From Chlorobiaceae bacterium (lineage in GTDB: Bacteria > Bacteroidota > Chlorobiia > Chlorobiales > Chlorobiaceae), in contig JABDHK010000004.1 of the NCBI GenBank assembly GCA_012972835.1, forward strand, positions 89,530 to 153,529: a DNA stretch of 64,000 bases. Reading direction: 5' to 3'. Within the stretch, counting starts at the first letter, position 1. Each line of letters opens with the position of its first letter. The notes under the pieces are model-generated. The model saw only the letters and a program-made list of their open reading frames with translations. It was not told where the DNA came from and did not search any database. The position numbers and the translations under genes are program-made. Shown here in pieces: positions 1-10,591 of this stretch.

Positions 1-2654
1 TGGAACGACTTGCTGGAATTGCCAAAAAGTTTTCAGAGCTTCGACAGGTAGCCAACAGTGAAAAAAAAGTTGCTCTCGTCGTCTATGACTATCCTCCTGG
101 CATGGGTAAAAAAGCCAGTGCCGCTCTGCTCGACGTTCCAAAAAGCATCTACAACATTCTCGCATCGCTTCGTGCCGAAGGGTACAATATTGGTGAGCTG
201 CCTGAGTCACCGGAAGCGCTGCTCGCCATGCTTGACAAAGCCACTGATTACGAAATTCAGGCACACGAACAGCAGTGCTTTTCAATTGACCGGGAACAGT
301 TCAACAGCATCACCAGCGTCAGGGAACGCGAACGCATTGAAGGACGCTGGGGCGGTTTCCCTGGAGACATTGCACCGATTAAACCCGACAGACTTTTCAT
401 TGGCGGTATAACGCTCGGCAATATCTTTATCGGCGTTCAGCCTCGTCTTGGCATCCAGGGTGATCCAATGCGTCTGCTCTTCGACAAGGAGAACACACCT
501 CATCATCAGTATATAGCCTTTTACCGCTGGATCAGTCGCGTCTTTGGAGCCAACGCTCTTGTCCACGTTGGTATGCACGGTACTGTGGAGTGGATGCCTG
601 GCCTTCAGCTCGGCGTAACCGGCGACTGCTGGTCGGATGCACTGCTTGGCGAGGTTCCGCATTTTTATATCTATCCAATCAATAACCCGAGCGAGGCAAA
701 TATTGCAAAACGTCGTGGTTATGCTACAATGATCTCGCATAACATCCCTCCGCTGGCAAGGGCCGGACTTTACAAAGAACTGCCGGCATTCAAGGAGATG
801 CTGAATGATTACCGCGAGCGCGGTCTTGAGAAAATCGTTGACGTTGAAACGGAAGAGGTCATTATCACCAAGGCGCAGCAACTTAATCTGACAGATGACT
901 GCCCGCGTGTCCAGGGTGAGAACTTCCAGGACTATATCAGCCGCCTCTATACCTATATGATGGAGCTTGAGGGCCGCTTAATTTCAAACTCGCTGCATGT
1001 ATTCGGCGAAACCCCGAAGCTTGAAACGCAGGTGACTACCATTACAGAGTACCTGAAAGTACGCGGGAATGAAAAGTCACTGCCATCGATCATCATGCAG
1101 GCAATTGGTGAGGACATTACCTATGGTGATTATGCTTCGCTGGCCACCCGTGCACGCAAGGGTGAACAACTTGCCCTAAAATCACGTGAGACCGTTGACG
1201 AGCATACCAGAGAGTTTATTGAGAAGAGTATTTTTGGACAGACCAACCCGACAACCATCTTCAACAAACTGACCGGCGGAGCAAAAGTATCACAGGAAAT
1301 GGTTGAGGCTGTCAACACAGCACTGCAGGATGGGCTTGCCCTGAAACGTGCACTTGAGGACAACCGCAATGAAATGAAGGGCTTCCTCCGTGCCTTGTGC
1401 GGTGAGTACATTCCATCAGGTTCCGGCGGCGACCTTGTGCGTGACGGTGCAGGCATACTGCCGACCGGTCGTAACATACACGCCATTGATCCATGGCGTA
1501 TTCCTTCTGAACTTGCCTTCAAGCGCGGCAAGCAGATTGCTGAATCCATTCTGCAACGCCACACTGAAGAGAACGAAGGCCAGTACCCTGAAACAATTGC
1601 CCAGGTGCTCTGGGGTCTCGATACCATCAAGAGCAAAGGTGAAGCTGTTGCGGTAATCATCCACCTCATGGGCGCTGAACCGGCATACGACGCACAGGGC
1701 AAGATCAGCCACTACCGCCTCGTTCCGCTTGAAAAACTTGGTCGTCCGAGAATTGATGTACTGATCCAGATCAGCTCCATCTTCCGCGACACCTTTGGCG
1801 TGCTTGTCGATCATCTTGATAAACTGGTCAAGAATGCAGCAAAAGCAATCGAGCCGCATGAGATGAACCATATCAAAAAACATGTTGACGCCGCACTAAA
1901 AGAGGGCAAGGATTTTGAGAGTGCTACATCGCGCCTCTTTACTCAGGCGCCAGGAGCCTACGGTTCGCAGGTTGAGGAGCTGGTAGAGGATTCCGCCTGG
2001 GAATCCGAGGAAGATCTTGACAACATGTTCATCAAACGTACCGGTTTTGCCTATGGAGGTAACCGATACGGCGACCAGCAGACTGACATCCTGAAAGGGT
2101 TGCTCAGCACCGTTGATCGCGTTGTGCAGCAGGTAGACTCAGCTGAATTCGGCATTACTGATATCGACCGCTACTTCTCTTCCTCGGGGGCGCTGCAGCT
2201 TTCAGCCCGTCGCCGCAACCCGAAAGGTGACAATGTTAAACTTAACTATGTTGAGACCTTTACCGCCGATGTTAAAATCGATGACGCCGACAAAGCTTTG
2301 AAGGTAGAGTTCCGCAGCAAGCTGCTCAACCCGAAATGGTTTGAGACTATGCTTGATCAGGGCCACAGTGGTGCAGCCGAAATCAGTAATCGCTTTACCT
2401 ATATGCTTGGGTGGGATGCGGTCACCAAGGGCGTTGACGACTGGGTATACAAAGAAGCAGCTGAAACCTACGCCATGGATCCAAAAATGCGGGAACGCCT
2501 CATGAAGGTAAATCCAAAAGCTTTCAAAAATATCGTAGGCCGTATGCTCGAAGCCAGCGGACGTGGCATGTGGAGCGCAGATCCAGACATGATAGAAAAA
2601 CTGCAGGAAATTTATTCCGACCTCGAAGACCGCCTGGAAGGTATTGAGATTTAA
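1..2654 (+). CDS. Magnesium chelatase subunit H paralogue (BchH/BchS/BchT type), 5' partial
   Basis: The reading frame is open from base 3, so the gene begins before the window; about 883 C-terminal residues are present. It is a CobN/BchH-type large subunit that binds porphyrin and inserts Mg2+ into protoporphyrin IX together with BchI and BchD. The conserved HG-x-x-E-x-x-PG block is seen as MHGTVEWMPG, and the C-terminal end (LLNPKWFE, then a Leu/Glu-rich tail) matches the next gene closely. Green sulfur bacteria are known to carry three such paralogues (BchH, BchS, BchT). By its position upstream of bchH I would guess BchT, but this is not proven here. A strong hairpin terminator follows, so it is probably transcribed separately from bchH. 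Confidence 0.93.
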   Translation, partial: ERLAGIAKKFSELRQVANSEKKVALVVYDYPPGMGKKASAALLDVPKSIYNILASLRAEGYNIGELPESPEALLAMLDKATDYEIQAHEQQCFSIDREQFNSITSVRERERIEGRWGGFPGDIAPIKPDRLFIGGITLGNIFIGVQPRLGIQGDPMRLLFDKENTPHHQYIAFYRWISRVFGANALVHVGMHGTVEWMPGLQLGVTGDCWSDALLGEVPHFYIYPINNPSEANIAKRRGYATMISHNIPPLARAGLYKELPAFKEMLNDYRERGLEKIVDVETEEVIITKAQQLNLTDDCPRVQGENFQDYISRLYTYMMELEGRLISNSLHVFGETPKLETQVTTITEYLKVRGNEKSLPSIIMQAIGEDITYGDYASLATRARKGEQLALKSRETVDEHTREFIEKSIFGQTNPTTIFNKLTGGAKVSQEMVEAVNTALQDGLALKRALEDNRNEMKGFLRALCGEYIPSGSGGDLVRDGAGILPTGRNIHAIDPWRIPSELAFKRGKQIAESILQRHTEENEGQYPETIAQVLWGLDTIKSKGEAVAVIIHLMGAEPAYDAQGKISHYRLVPLEKLGRPRIDVLIQISSIFRDTFGVLVDHLDKLVKNAAKAIEPHEMNHIKKHVDAALKEGKDFESATSRLFTQAPGAYGSQVEELVEDSAWESEEDLDNMFIKRTGFAYGGNRYGDQQTDILKGLLSTVDRVVQQVDSAEFGITDIDRYFSSSGALQLSARRRNPKGDNVKLNYVETFTADVKIDDADKALKVEFRSKLLNPKWFETMLDQGHSGAAEISNRFTYMLGWDAVTKGVDDWVYKEAAETYAMDPKMRERLMKVNPKAFKNIVGRMLEASGRGMWSADPDMIEKLQEIYSDLEDRLEGIEI

Positions 2655-2677
2655 CAAGTTGCGATACCATCTGTTAC

Positions 2678-2713
2678 AATAACAAAGCACGGCTCACACC
2701 GTGCTTTGTTATT
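2678..2713 (+). terminator. Strong hairpin after the first bchH paralogue
   Basis: A perfect 15-bp inverted repeat (arms 2678-2692 and 2699-2713) encloses a 6-base loop, starting 24 bases after the stop codon. The right arm ends in a T-rich stretch, which fits a Rho-independent terminator. Confidence 0.8.
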
Positions 2714-3455
2714 TCAAAGAAATGTCAGTTAATCCGACCAATTGATGTAAAAGAAATTCTGTTCCTGACCGCAATGCCATCGTGAGCGAAGTATTGTCAT
2801 CATGAGCGAAGCGAACGATCTATTCAGAACGGCATCACAATAGCAACACAGGTTTCTTTTTTGCCTAACCGTTTGGTATATTTTTAAAAATATATACTTA
2901 TGGACATAGGAAAGGGAAACATTCTACGCAGCATCTGCCGTTCTCTTGAGGTACTGCTGTTTTTTATGATTTCAGTTGTTGGATTTAACGTTCTTGTCAA
3001 AACCACATCGTCCAACTCCAAATCAAAAACAAATTCACTTTACGGGGAAACGCTTCCTTGCAAGCGATCCCTATCTGAAATTTCTCACACCCTGCACTAC
3101 AAGATTGAAATTCTGGACTGCTTTTTCAACTTGCAACACCGACAACCCACCTCGTCATTTACCAGATATTCTGAGGTTTCAGCTTTCCCCGACATTCTGC
3201 ATCACCATCATTTCTCCATGCCGCATAGCGGTATCAACCAGACAATAAACTACCTTTCCATATCTTCTCTTCAGCACAAGCCACTCAACCTCCTTCAGCA
3301 AAATCCCGTCTTGTTGATTTGATACCTCTCTTCCCTTTTAAGGTTTTCCCTACAGCCTCAGGCTGACATATTAAAATTGAGGGATCGCCATACCGAACGC
3401 TCAAACCGATAGAGAGAAGTTGACGGTAATAACTTTTTATTGAGAGGTTATACTT
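2714..3455. other. Long intergenic region between the two bchH-type genes
   Basis: About 740 bases hold no gene I can support. Visible items: two near-identical 14-base units (2779-2792 and 2799-2812, consensus ATCRTGAGCGAAGY) 20 bases apart, and a perfect 18-bp A/T palindrome at 2877-2894 directly before an open frame at 2900-3322 (140 aa). That frame has one hydrophobic segment but no ribosome binding site and no recognisable family. A short minus-strand frame near 3180-3300 looks mildly coding-like but is interrupted. The 3' end must hold the bchH promoter; GAGAGG about 8 bases before ATG 3456 is a good ribosome binding site. Confidence 0.4.
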
Positions 3456-6400
3456 ATGCATTTTGTGTTCCTTACCATGGAAGCCACCAACAACAGCGCT
3501 CTGAAAGCCGCTGCTGGTGAGCTGAACAGAAAGTTTCATACCGGTCTTGAAGTTTCAATCTTCAGTCTCGGCCTTCATAACAGCAAAAAACTGTGGGAAA
3601 CGCTGGAAACTGCTCTCCCGAATGCTGATATGGTATTCGGATCAATGCTCTTCAGCGAGGAGATTGTACGACCACTGGAAAAGCTGCTTGAGCCCCTTGC
3701 CTGCCCCGTCTGTATGATTACCAGCAATCCAGCTCTCATAACCCAGACAAGACTTGGTAGGTTTTCGCTGCGCAAACCGAAAATGGAAGAGCCAAAGGAA
3801 TCAAATATTTTCAAGCAATGGGCTTCAAAACTGATGCCAAAGCATAGCCATGGGGAGAGCCAGCGACAACTGAACCTCGTGCGCAATGTCAGCAAGTTTA
3901 TGAAGCACATCCCCGGCAGGGCGCGCGATATCCATACCTTTATTGCTGCCCACCAGTTCTGGCTGAATGGTTCACAGGAAAACATGGAGCGATTCTTATG
4001 CCTCCTGGTAGACCGCTACATTCCAGGCTGGAAAGGCAAACTCCCCCAGGAAGACCCGCTCTTTTATCCCGATGCTGCAATCTGCCATCCTGAAGCGCCT
4101 GAGCCATTTTTCTCTCCTGCAAAGTTTCATGAATGGGAAGTTCAGAACAAATCCATGCTTGAAAGCGGGCTGGTGGTTATTCTTGCCATGCGTTCAACGG
4201 TATTGAGCAAGAATATGGCTCACCTCGACTATCTGGTAGACTCATTTTCATCCAAAGGAATCAGGAGCTGCATCGCCTATAGCGGTGGCCTTGATTTTCG
4301 CCCTGTTCTTGAGCGGTTTTTCAACGCTGAAGTACCCGGTGCTCTCAAGCCTTCACTATTGATCAATGCTACCGGATTTTCGCTTGTCGGCGGCCCGGCG
4401 GAAAACAAGGCCCCTGAAGCAATAGTGGTGCTAAAAAAACTTGATATCCCCTGTTTGAATCTTGTGCCCCTTTCCTTCCAGCCCATTGAACAGTGGCAGG
4501 ATAGCAACCTCGGCCTGACACCACTGCAAACAGCCTTGAGTGTAGCAGTCACGGAACTGGATGGTTCCATAGAACCCCAGGTCTATGCCGGTACGGAAAC
4601 CGGCAGCGAAAGGACAATCCCGCTTGTTGAAGAGGTAAAAATCATTTCAGGGCGAGTACAACGGTTTCTCAGGTTGCAGAATACACCACCCAGCAACAAG
4701 AAAATTGCTATTGTTCTCTTTAATTTTCCACCCAATCTTGGCAATGCAGGTACAGCAGCTTACCTCAATGTTTTCGAGAGCCTGCACCGACTCCTGAGTG
4801 AGATGAAAGCAGCAGGATACCATGTTGATCTGCCTGAGACTACAGAGGAACTGAAAGATCGACTGCTTGAGGGAAACCGCCTGATATTCGGTACAGACGG
4901 GAATGTCGATGCTCATTTGTCGGTTGAAGAGTACCGCAAGCTTTTTCCTGCCTACGAGGGCATCGAACCCTTCTGGGGTGACGCACCAGGCGAAATACTC
5001 AATGACCGAAACCGCTTTCATGTTCTCGGTTGCACACTTGGTAACATCTTTATTGGCCAGCAGCCAAGTTTTGGATATGAGCGCGATCCAATGCGCCTTC
5101 TCATGGCAAAAGATGCTGCACCGAACCATGCATTTGCGGCATTCTACACCTGGATTGAACAGTGCTTCAACGCCGATGCAGTGCTGCACTTCGGTACACA
5201 CGGCGCTCTCGAGTTCATGCCCGGCAAGCAGGTAGGTTTATCAAGCTTGTGCTGGCCAAAAAAACTGATCGGAACTCTCCCGAACTTTTACTGCTACTGT
5301 GTCAATAACCCAAGCGAAGGGGCCATTGCAAAACGTCGGGGATTTGCCACACTGGTTAGCTACCTCTCACCACCACTTGAACATGCCGGACTCTACAAGG
5401 GACTGCGGAAACTCAAAGAGCTGATTGCCGGATACAGAAGCAATCCGGCGGATGAACTGCTTGATGAGATCCGGGAGCTTGCAATCTCTCTTGAACTTGA
5501 CAGCGACCAGAGTAATCCCTATGCGGAAGAGTATATTACAAAACTGAACAGTGAGCTTTACCTGATTGAGGAACGCATGATTCCGCTTGGGCTGCATATT
5601 ATGGGTGAAGCCGCATCACCTGAAAGTGTCAGCGATCATCTTGCCCTCCTTGCAGCGCACAGCCGGCCTGAACTTGATGGTAAATCCCTGCCTGAACTGA
5701 TTTGCCATCATTTACACTACAACTACCAGCAGCTACTCGACCAATCAGGAACCAACCATGATGCTCAGCAAAGATGGTTGCAGGTATCGGCGATCAGCCG
5801 TGAAGCTGTCAAGCGCTTTACCGGGCATTTCAATCATGAACAAAGTCCAAATCTTTCCATGACGAGAATACTCGAAGGCAGCCTTGCTGTAAGGATATCG
5901 GAAGCCGATACTTATCTGCATCGCGAGGTGGGTACAAAACCAGCCGAACTGCACCATTTCTGGCATTTCCTGAACATCGTTCTCATCAATCTTGCTGAAA
6001 ATCACGAACTGAAAGCAGTTCTTCACGCGCTTGAGGGAAAATACACTCCACCTTCTCCTGGTAACGACCTGGTTCGAAACCCCGAGATCGTCCCGACAGG
6101 CCGAAACATTCACAGTCTTGATCCCTATACCATTCCTTCAACTTTCGCGCAGCAGGCAGGAAAACGTTCTGCCGAAGAGCTGCTTCTGCAATATCAGAAA
6201 GAGAGCGGCGACCTCCCTGAATCCATTGCCCTGATTCTCTGGGGCACAGACAACCTGAAAAGCGATGGCGAAGGAGTTGCACAGGCGCTGGCTCTGATGG
6301 GCGCGAAGGCTAAAACCGATGAACTTGGCAAAATTGGCAATGTTGAACTTATTCCACTCGCTGAACTTGGCCGCCCACGAATGGACGTGGTTATGACCAT

Positions 6401-7286
6401 CAGCGGTATTTTCAGAGATCTGCTCTCAGTGCAGGTACGACTGCTTGACAAGGCAGCCCGCATGGCAGCAGCAGCCGATGAACCTGAAGAGATGAATTTT
6501 ATACGGAAGCATGTGCAGAAGGAGATGCTTGAGAGAAACTGCACCTTCGAGGAGGCATCAAACAGGGTTTATTCCAACGCGCCCGGCAGTTACGGAGCAA
6601 ATGTCAACCATCTGGTTGAAAGCAGTACCTGGGAGGAGGATAACCAGCTTGCCGAAGCTTTTGTCAGCCGCAAAAGTTTTGCTGTAACTTCGGGCGGTCA
6701 ATGGCAGGAGTGCCCCGATGCACTTCGCTCCGCACTCCAGCATGTAACCCTTACATTCCAGAATATTGACAGCTATGAAATCGGTATTTCTGATATTGAT
6801 CATTATTATGAGTATCTTGGCGGAGTTTCAAAAACAGTTGAGCACCTCAGTAAGGTCAAACCAAAAATTATGGTTGGCGATATTGATGGTGTTGGAACAA
6901 AGCAGAGGATCTGTTCGCTAGAAAAGATGGTCTCGCTTGAGGCGCGCACCAAACTGCTCAATCCAAAATGGTATGAAGCCATGCTTGAACACGGCTATGA
7001 GGGGGTAAGAGAGATTGAATCCCATCTCAGCAATACCTATGGATGGAGCGCCACGGCCTCAGCAGTTAAAAAGTGGACCTACGATCAATTCAACGAAACC
7101 TTTCTGCAGGATAAAGCCATGCTGGAACGGCTTGCTGAGCTTAACCCGCATGCCACCATGTCAATGACTCGAAGGTTGCTCGAAGCTCACTCTCGAGGAT
7201 TCTGGGATGCAGAAGAGAGCACTATTGAAGAGCTGCAGGAACTCTATGCTGATCTTGAAGCCAGAATTGAAGGGGTTCATCATTGA
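3456..7286 (+). CDS. bchH: Magnesium chelatase subunit H
   Basis: A full-length 1276-residue BchH, the porphyrin-binding subunit that inserts Mg2+ into protoporphyrin IX, the first committed step to bacteriochlorophyll. The length fits the family (about 1200-1300). The CobN/BchH signature is seen as [11 protein letters not shown] near residue 585, which is closer to cyanobacterial ChlH than the variant in the upstream paralogue. The C-terminus shares the LLNPKWYE block with that paralogue. ATG 3456 has GAGAGG 8 bases upstream. bchM and bchE follow on the same strand, so this copy is most likely the true BchH acting directly before the methyltransferase. Which paralogue feeds bacteriochlorophyll a, c or chlorophyll a cannot be told from sequence. 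Confidence 0.95.
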   Translation: MHFVFLTMEATNNSALKAAAGELNRKFHTGLEVSIFSLGLHNSKKLWETLETALPNADMVFGSMLFSEEIVRPLEKLLEPLACPVCMITSNPALITQTRLGRFSLRKPKMEEPKESNIFKQWASKLMPKHSHGESQRQLNLVRNVSKFMKHIPGRARDIHTFIAAHQFWLNGSQENMERFLCLLVDRYIPGWKGKLPQEDPLFYPDAAICHPEAPEPFFSPAKFHEWEVQNKSMLESGLVVILAMRSTVLSKNMAHLDYLVDSFSSKGIRSCIAYSGGLDFRPVLERFFNAEVPGALKPSLLINATGFSLVGGPAENKAPEAIVVLKKLDIPCLNLVPLSFQPIEQWQDSNLGLTPLQTALSVAVTELDGSIEPQVYAGTETGSERTIPLVEEVKIISGRVQRFLRLQNTPPSNKKIAIVLFNFPPNLGNAGTAAYLNVFESLHRLLSEMKAAGYHVDLPETTEELKDRLLEGNRLIFGTDGNVDAHLSVEEYRKLFPAYEGIEPFWGDAPGEILNDRNRFHVLGCTLGNIFIGQQPSFGYERDPMRLLMAKDAAPNHAFAAFYTWIEQCFNADAVLHFGTHGALEFMPGKQVGLSSLCWPKKLIGTLPNFYCYCVNNPSEGAIAKRRGFATLVSYLSPPLEHAGLYKGLRKLKELIAGYRSNPADELLDEIRELAISLELDSDQSNPYAEEYITKLNSELYLIEERMIPLGLHIMGEAASPESVSDHLALLAAHSRPELDGKSLPELICHHLHYNYQQLLDQSGTNHDAQQRWLQVSAISREAVKRFTGHFNHEQSPNLSMTRILEGSLAVRISEADTYLHREVGTKPAELHHFWHFLNIVLINLAENHELKAVLHALEGKYTPPSPGNDLVRNPEIVPTGRNIHSLDPYTIPSTFAQQAGKRSAEELLLQYQKESGDLPESIALILWGTDNLKSDGEGVAQALALMGAKAKTDELGKIGNVELIPLAELGRPRMDVVMTISGIFRDLLSVQVRLLDKAARMAAAADEPEEMNFIRKHVQKEMLERNCTFEEASNRVYSNAPGSYGANVNHLVESSTWEEDNQLAEAFVSRKSFAVTSGGQWQECPDALRSALQHVTLTFQNIDSYEIGISDIDHYYEYLGGVSKTVEHLSKVKPKIMVGDIDGVGTKQRICSLEKMVSLEARTKLLNPKWYEAMLEHGYEGVREIESHLSNTYGWSATASAVKKWTYDQFNETFLQDKAMLERLAELNPHATMSMTRRLLEAHSRGFWDAEESTIEELQELYADLEARIEGVHH

Positions 7287-7343
7287 AGCACAGCGTAACG
7301 CAATATTTTAAACAACAACCACGTAACCGCAAAAACTTATACC

Positions 7344-8042
7344 ATGAGCAGTTCCTCTTTCAATGCTGAAGAACACAAAAAAATGCTCCGTTCGTATTTT
7401 AACGGGCAGGGTTTTCAGCGATGGGCATCAATATACGGGGACGATAAACTCTCTTCCGTGCGCAATACTGTCCGTCAAGGCCATGCCGTCATGATGGACA
7501 AGGCATTCGACTGGCTGCAGCAGCTCGGACTCCCGAAAGGCGCGACAGTGCTTGATGCCGGATGCGGAACAGGACTCTTCACTATCCGCCTTGCCAAAGC
7601 AGGTTACAGGGTAAAGTCAGTCGATATAGCATCACAAATGGTGGACAAGACAAAAGCTGATGCCACGAAACAGGGAGTGCAGAAAAACATTGAGTTCGAA
7701 GTAAACAGCATCGAATCAGTAACCGGCACCTACGATGCTGTGGTCTGCTTTGATGTGCTGATTCATTACCCTGCAGAAGGATTTGCCCAGGCATACCGCA
7801 ACTTGAGCAGCCTTACAAAAGGCTCGGTTATCTTCACTTATGCTCCCTACAACAATATTCTTGCTTTCCAGCACTGGCTTGGTGGCTATTTCCCGAAAAA
7901 GGAACGCCGCACCACAATTCAGATGATCCGGGACGAAGAGATGCAAAGGGCTATGGCCACTGCTGGCATGCAAGTTAAAAATCGCGAAAAAATAAGCTTT
8001 GGCTTTTATCACACCATGCTTATGAACTCTTCACACCGATGA
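7344..8042 (+). CDS. bchM: Mg-protoporphyrin IX O-methyltransferase
   Basis: A 232-residue class I SAM-dependent methyltransferase that esterifies the C13 propionate of Mg-protoporphyrin IX. The SAM-binding motif I is seen as [11 protein letters not shown] near residues 70-80, followed by the acidic residue of motif II (VDIA). The N-terminal [16 protein letters not shown] block is typical of BchM/ChlM. It lies 57 bases after bchH and 146 bases before bchE, so the three genes give the consecutive steps of Mg insertion, methylation and ring E closure. The start has no clear Shine-Dalgarno sequence, which is common in this window. Confidence 0.95.
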   Translation: MSSSSFNAEEHKKMLRSYFNGQGFQRWASIYGDDKLSSVRNTVRQGHAVMMDKAFDWLQQLGLPKGATVLDAGCGTGLFTIRLAKAGYRVKSVDIASQMVDKTKADATKQGVQKNIEFEVNSIESVTGTYDAVVCFDVLIHYPAEGFAQAYRNLSSLTKGSVIFTYAPYNNILAFQHWLGGYFPKKERRTTIQMIRDEEMQRAMATAGMQVKNREKISFGFYHTMLMNSSHR

Positions 8043-8188
8043 CGTTGTTGTTGAGAATACCCTATGAAAATTTTATAAAAAAGTTGTAAATTATTGATTA
8101 AGGGATTTTTGACAGTATAATCAAGGTTATCTTTGTTGCATACTGGAATACCTATTTTGTAAAAAACATATCTGGAGGATGGAGACCG

Positions 8189-9829
8189 ATGAAAATACTG
8201 ATGGTTCAGCCAAATTATCATTCAGGCGGAGCTGAAATTGCCGGTAACTGGACGCCAAGCTGGGTTGCCTATATTGGTGGCGCCCTGAAACAGGCAGGAT
8301 TCGATCAGGTGAAATTTGTTGACGCCATGGCCGATGACATTCCTGACGACCAGATTGAGGAGATCATCCGCAAAAACAAGCCGGATGTGGTGATGGCGAC
8401 CAATATCACTCCTTCTATCTTCAAAGCACAGGCTATCATGAAGATAGCCAAGAAAGTGAATCCGAAGATCAGAACGATAATGGGTGGTATCCATTCAACC
8501 TTCATGTATCCACAGGTACTCAGTGAAGCACCTGAAACTGATTATGTTGTTCGCGGTGAAGGTGAAGAGGTGACCGTCAACCTCATCAGGGAGATTGCAG
8601 CAGGAACCGATATGCAGAACCGTGGAGAGATTACCGGCATCGCTTATATCGACGACGAGGGAAAGGTTTTCGCAACGGCTGCACATCCGGTCATTGAGGA
8701 TCTTGATACCCTCTCTCCTGACTGGAGTCTTTACGACTGGGACAAGTACATCTATACCCCACTTAATTGCCGTCTGGCAGTTCCAAACTTTGCAAGAGGC
8801 TGCCCGTTTACCTGTACCTTCTGTTCACAGTGGCAGTTCTGGCGACGCTACCGTGCTCGCAGTCCCAAGCTTTTCGTTGATGAAATTGAGGTACTGGTCA
8901 AACAGCACAAAGTGGGCTTTTTTATTCTTGCTGATGAAGAACCAACCATCAACAAGCAGAAGTTTGTCTCACTCTGCCAGGAACTTATCGACCGCAAACT
9001 TGATGTTACCTGGGGTATCAACACTCGTGTAACCGACATCATGCGCGACGCTGATCTGCTGCCATTCTTCCGCAAGGCAGGCCTCGTCCATGTTTCGCTC
9101 GGCACAGAAGCTGCCAGCCAGATGAACCTCAACCGGTTCCGCAAGGAGACCACCATTGAAGAGAACAAGCTTGCCATCAAGCTGCTGCAGAAAAATGGAA
9201 TCGTGGCTGAAGCACAGTTTGTTATGGGCCTTGAACACGAAACCCCTGAAACCATTGAAGAAACCTACCAGCTCTGTAAAGACTGGGATCCGGATATGGC
9301 CAACTGGACCATCTATACTCCATGGCCGTTCTCCGACCTCTTCAAGGAGCTTGGCGACAGGGTGGAGGTGCGCGACTACTCCAAGTACAACTTTGTGACG
9401 CCGATCATCAAGCCCGACAACATGGAGCGTGAGGATGTACTGAAACTTGTACTGAAATCTTATGCACGCTTCTACGCACGCAAAACCTTCTTCGGCTACC
9501 CTTGGATAAAAGATCCGTATGTACGCAAGTACATGCTTGGCTGTTTGAAAGCTTTTGCTCAGACCACCATTACCAAGCGCTTCTACGATATCGATCGCGT
9601 CAAGACCAAAAACCGCAAGATCGAAATCGACCTCGGCTTCGACAAGTCAAGAATTCTTAGTCAGGACGAGGTAAAAAACCTCAAGGAGCTGCGCCCTGAA
9701 ATGGTTGCCGACATGAGTTTTGGTCTTAAGGAGGCTGGTTACCAGCGTGAGCATGACGAGCACAACTGGGACGAGTTCGACGAGACAACAATCAAGGATC
9801 GTACCTCTTCGACAGTCCGCAACTGCTGA
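8189..9829 (+). CDS. bchE: Mg-protoporphyrin IX monomethyl ester oxidative cyclase, anaerobic (BchE)
   Basis: A 546-residue B12-binding radical SAM enzyme that forms ring E using water-derived oxygen, the oxygen-independent route expected in a strict anaerobe. The N-terminal half is a cobalamin-binding domain (IMGGIHSTF region). The radical SAM cluster motif CxxxCxxC is at residues 205, 209 and 212 (GCPFTCTFC). Length and sequence are typical of BchE. The start ATG 8189 follows a purine-rich GGAGGATGGAG sequence. The 146-base leader before it could hold its own promoter. A terminator hairpin follows at 9841. Confidence 0.96.
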   Translation: MKILMVQPNYHSGGAEIAGNWTPSWVAYIGGALKQAGFDQVKFVDAMADDIPDDQIEEIIRKNKPDVVMATNITPSIFKAQAIMKIAKKVNPKIRTIMGGIHSTFMYPQVLSEAPETDYVVRGEGEEVTVNLIREIAAGTDMQNRGEITGIAYIDDEGKVFATAAHPVIEDLDTLSPDWSLYDWDKYIYTPLNCRLAVPNFARGCPFTCTFCSQWQFWRRYRARSPKLFVDEIEVLVKQHKVGFFILADEEPTINKQKFVSLCQELIDRKLDVTWGINTRVTDIMRDADLLPFFRKAGLVHVSLGTEAASQMNLNRFRKETTIEENKLAIKLLQKNGIVAEAQFVMGLEHETPETIEETYQLCKDWDPDMANWTIYTPWPFSDLFKELGDRVEVRDYSKYNFVTPIIKPDNMEREDVLKLVLKSYARFYARKTFFGYPWIKDPYVRKYMLGCLKAFAQTTITKRFYDIDRVKTKNRKIEIDLGFDKSRILSQDEVKNLKELRPEMVADMSFGLKEAGYQREHDEHNWDEFDETTIKDRTSSTVRNC

Positions 9830-9840
9830 GAGAACTTACA

Positions 9841-9876
9841 AAAAGCCCTTCAAAAACGGAGGGCCTTTTGTTTTAC
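9841..9876 (+). terminator. Terminator after bchE
   Basis: An imperfect inverted repeat built on AGCCCT and AGGGCC is flanked by A- and T-rich stretches and ends in TTTTGTTTT, 12 bases after the bchE stop. It marks the end of the bchH-bchM-bchE run, before the convergent minus-strand genes. Confidence 0.65.
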
Positions 9877-9897
9877 GACATTATTCTTCATCTCGCT

Positions 9898-10488
9898 TCA
9901 TTCCTGAAATACACTTCCAGAAAGTTTCTGAATATGGAACCTGATATCGACCGGCCATTTGGTTACTATCTCACTGAACTTTTCAGAATTTAAAGCGAAG
10001 AGCGCTCTTGCCGCCTCCTCAAATCCCGGCAAATCACCAGCCATTGCGGACATGAATCTGTAGACAGCTCCTTGTGATGTACGCAACTGATCCCGATCGC
10101 TATTCATGCGCCGAGCTTCCTCAACCAGTTTACGAAGAGCCACAGATGCGCCTCCAGGTTGACTGTTAAGCCACTCCCAATGCCTTGGCAGCAAGGTGAC
10201 TTCCCGAGGAATAACTCCCAACTTTGGGCGTCCTGGCCCCCTCAGAATAGTCTTCTCACTGTTTTCCAGTGCTACGGGATTGCTCAACCTACTCAGAACC
10301 TCTTCCATTGTTCCTCGGAAATCAACTTCAATAAGCTCACTGCTTCCATCATCAAAGATTAAAACAGAGAGAGCCTCACCTGTATCAACTTTCTCTTTAA
10401 CCGTTTTGATGACCTCTATCAGCTCTCCTGATGTAATACAGCGACTGCTATCAAATGCTGTACAATATTGATTATTTTCTCTGTTCAT
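9898..10488 (-). CDS. DUF2239 family protein
   Basis: A 196-residue protein that I recognise as DUF2239 by the central block RGPGRPKLGV...EVTLLPRHWEWLNSQPGG, residues about 82-113, followed by a helical half ending in alanine-rich segments. The function of the family is unknown. The GPGRPKLG segment resembles an AT-hook-like basic turn, and the protein has no signal peptide or membrane segment, so it is probably cytoplasmic. It stands alone between the bchE terminator and the DUF4438 gene, with an A/T-rich 100-base upstream gap that could hold its promoter. Confidence 0.8.
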   Translation of the reverse strand: MNRENNQYCTAFDSSRCITSGELIEVIKTVKEKVDTGEALSVLIFDDGSSELIEVDFRGTMEEVLSRLSNPVALENSEKTILRGPGRPKLGVIPREVTLLPRHWEWLNSQPGGASVALRKLVEEARRMNSDRDQLRTSQGAVYRFMSAMAGDLPGFEEAARALFALNSEKFSEIVTKWPVDIRFHIQKLSGSVFQE

Positions 10489-10591
10489 CTTCTATGAGTA
10501 TTTGATATTAATTATATCCGGATATAATACCTCATAAATATAACAGAGTAGAAAAAATAAACAATATTATCCGGGTAATTATAATGCAAAA

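Noticed and set aside
1130..1883. Long minus-strand frames inside the first bchH paralogue
   Set aside because: They are shadows of strong coding sequence in the other strand, with low-complexity or Arg/Ser-rich products.
2779..2812. Repeated GAGCGAAG units as a CRISPR start
   Set aside because: Only two units with a 6-base separation; too short and too few.
10159..10471. Plus-strand frames opposite the DUF2239 gene
   Set aside because: They are antisense shadows; the DUF2239 signature on the minus strand is clear.
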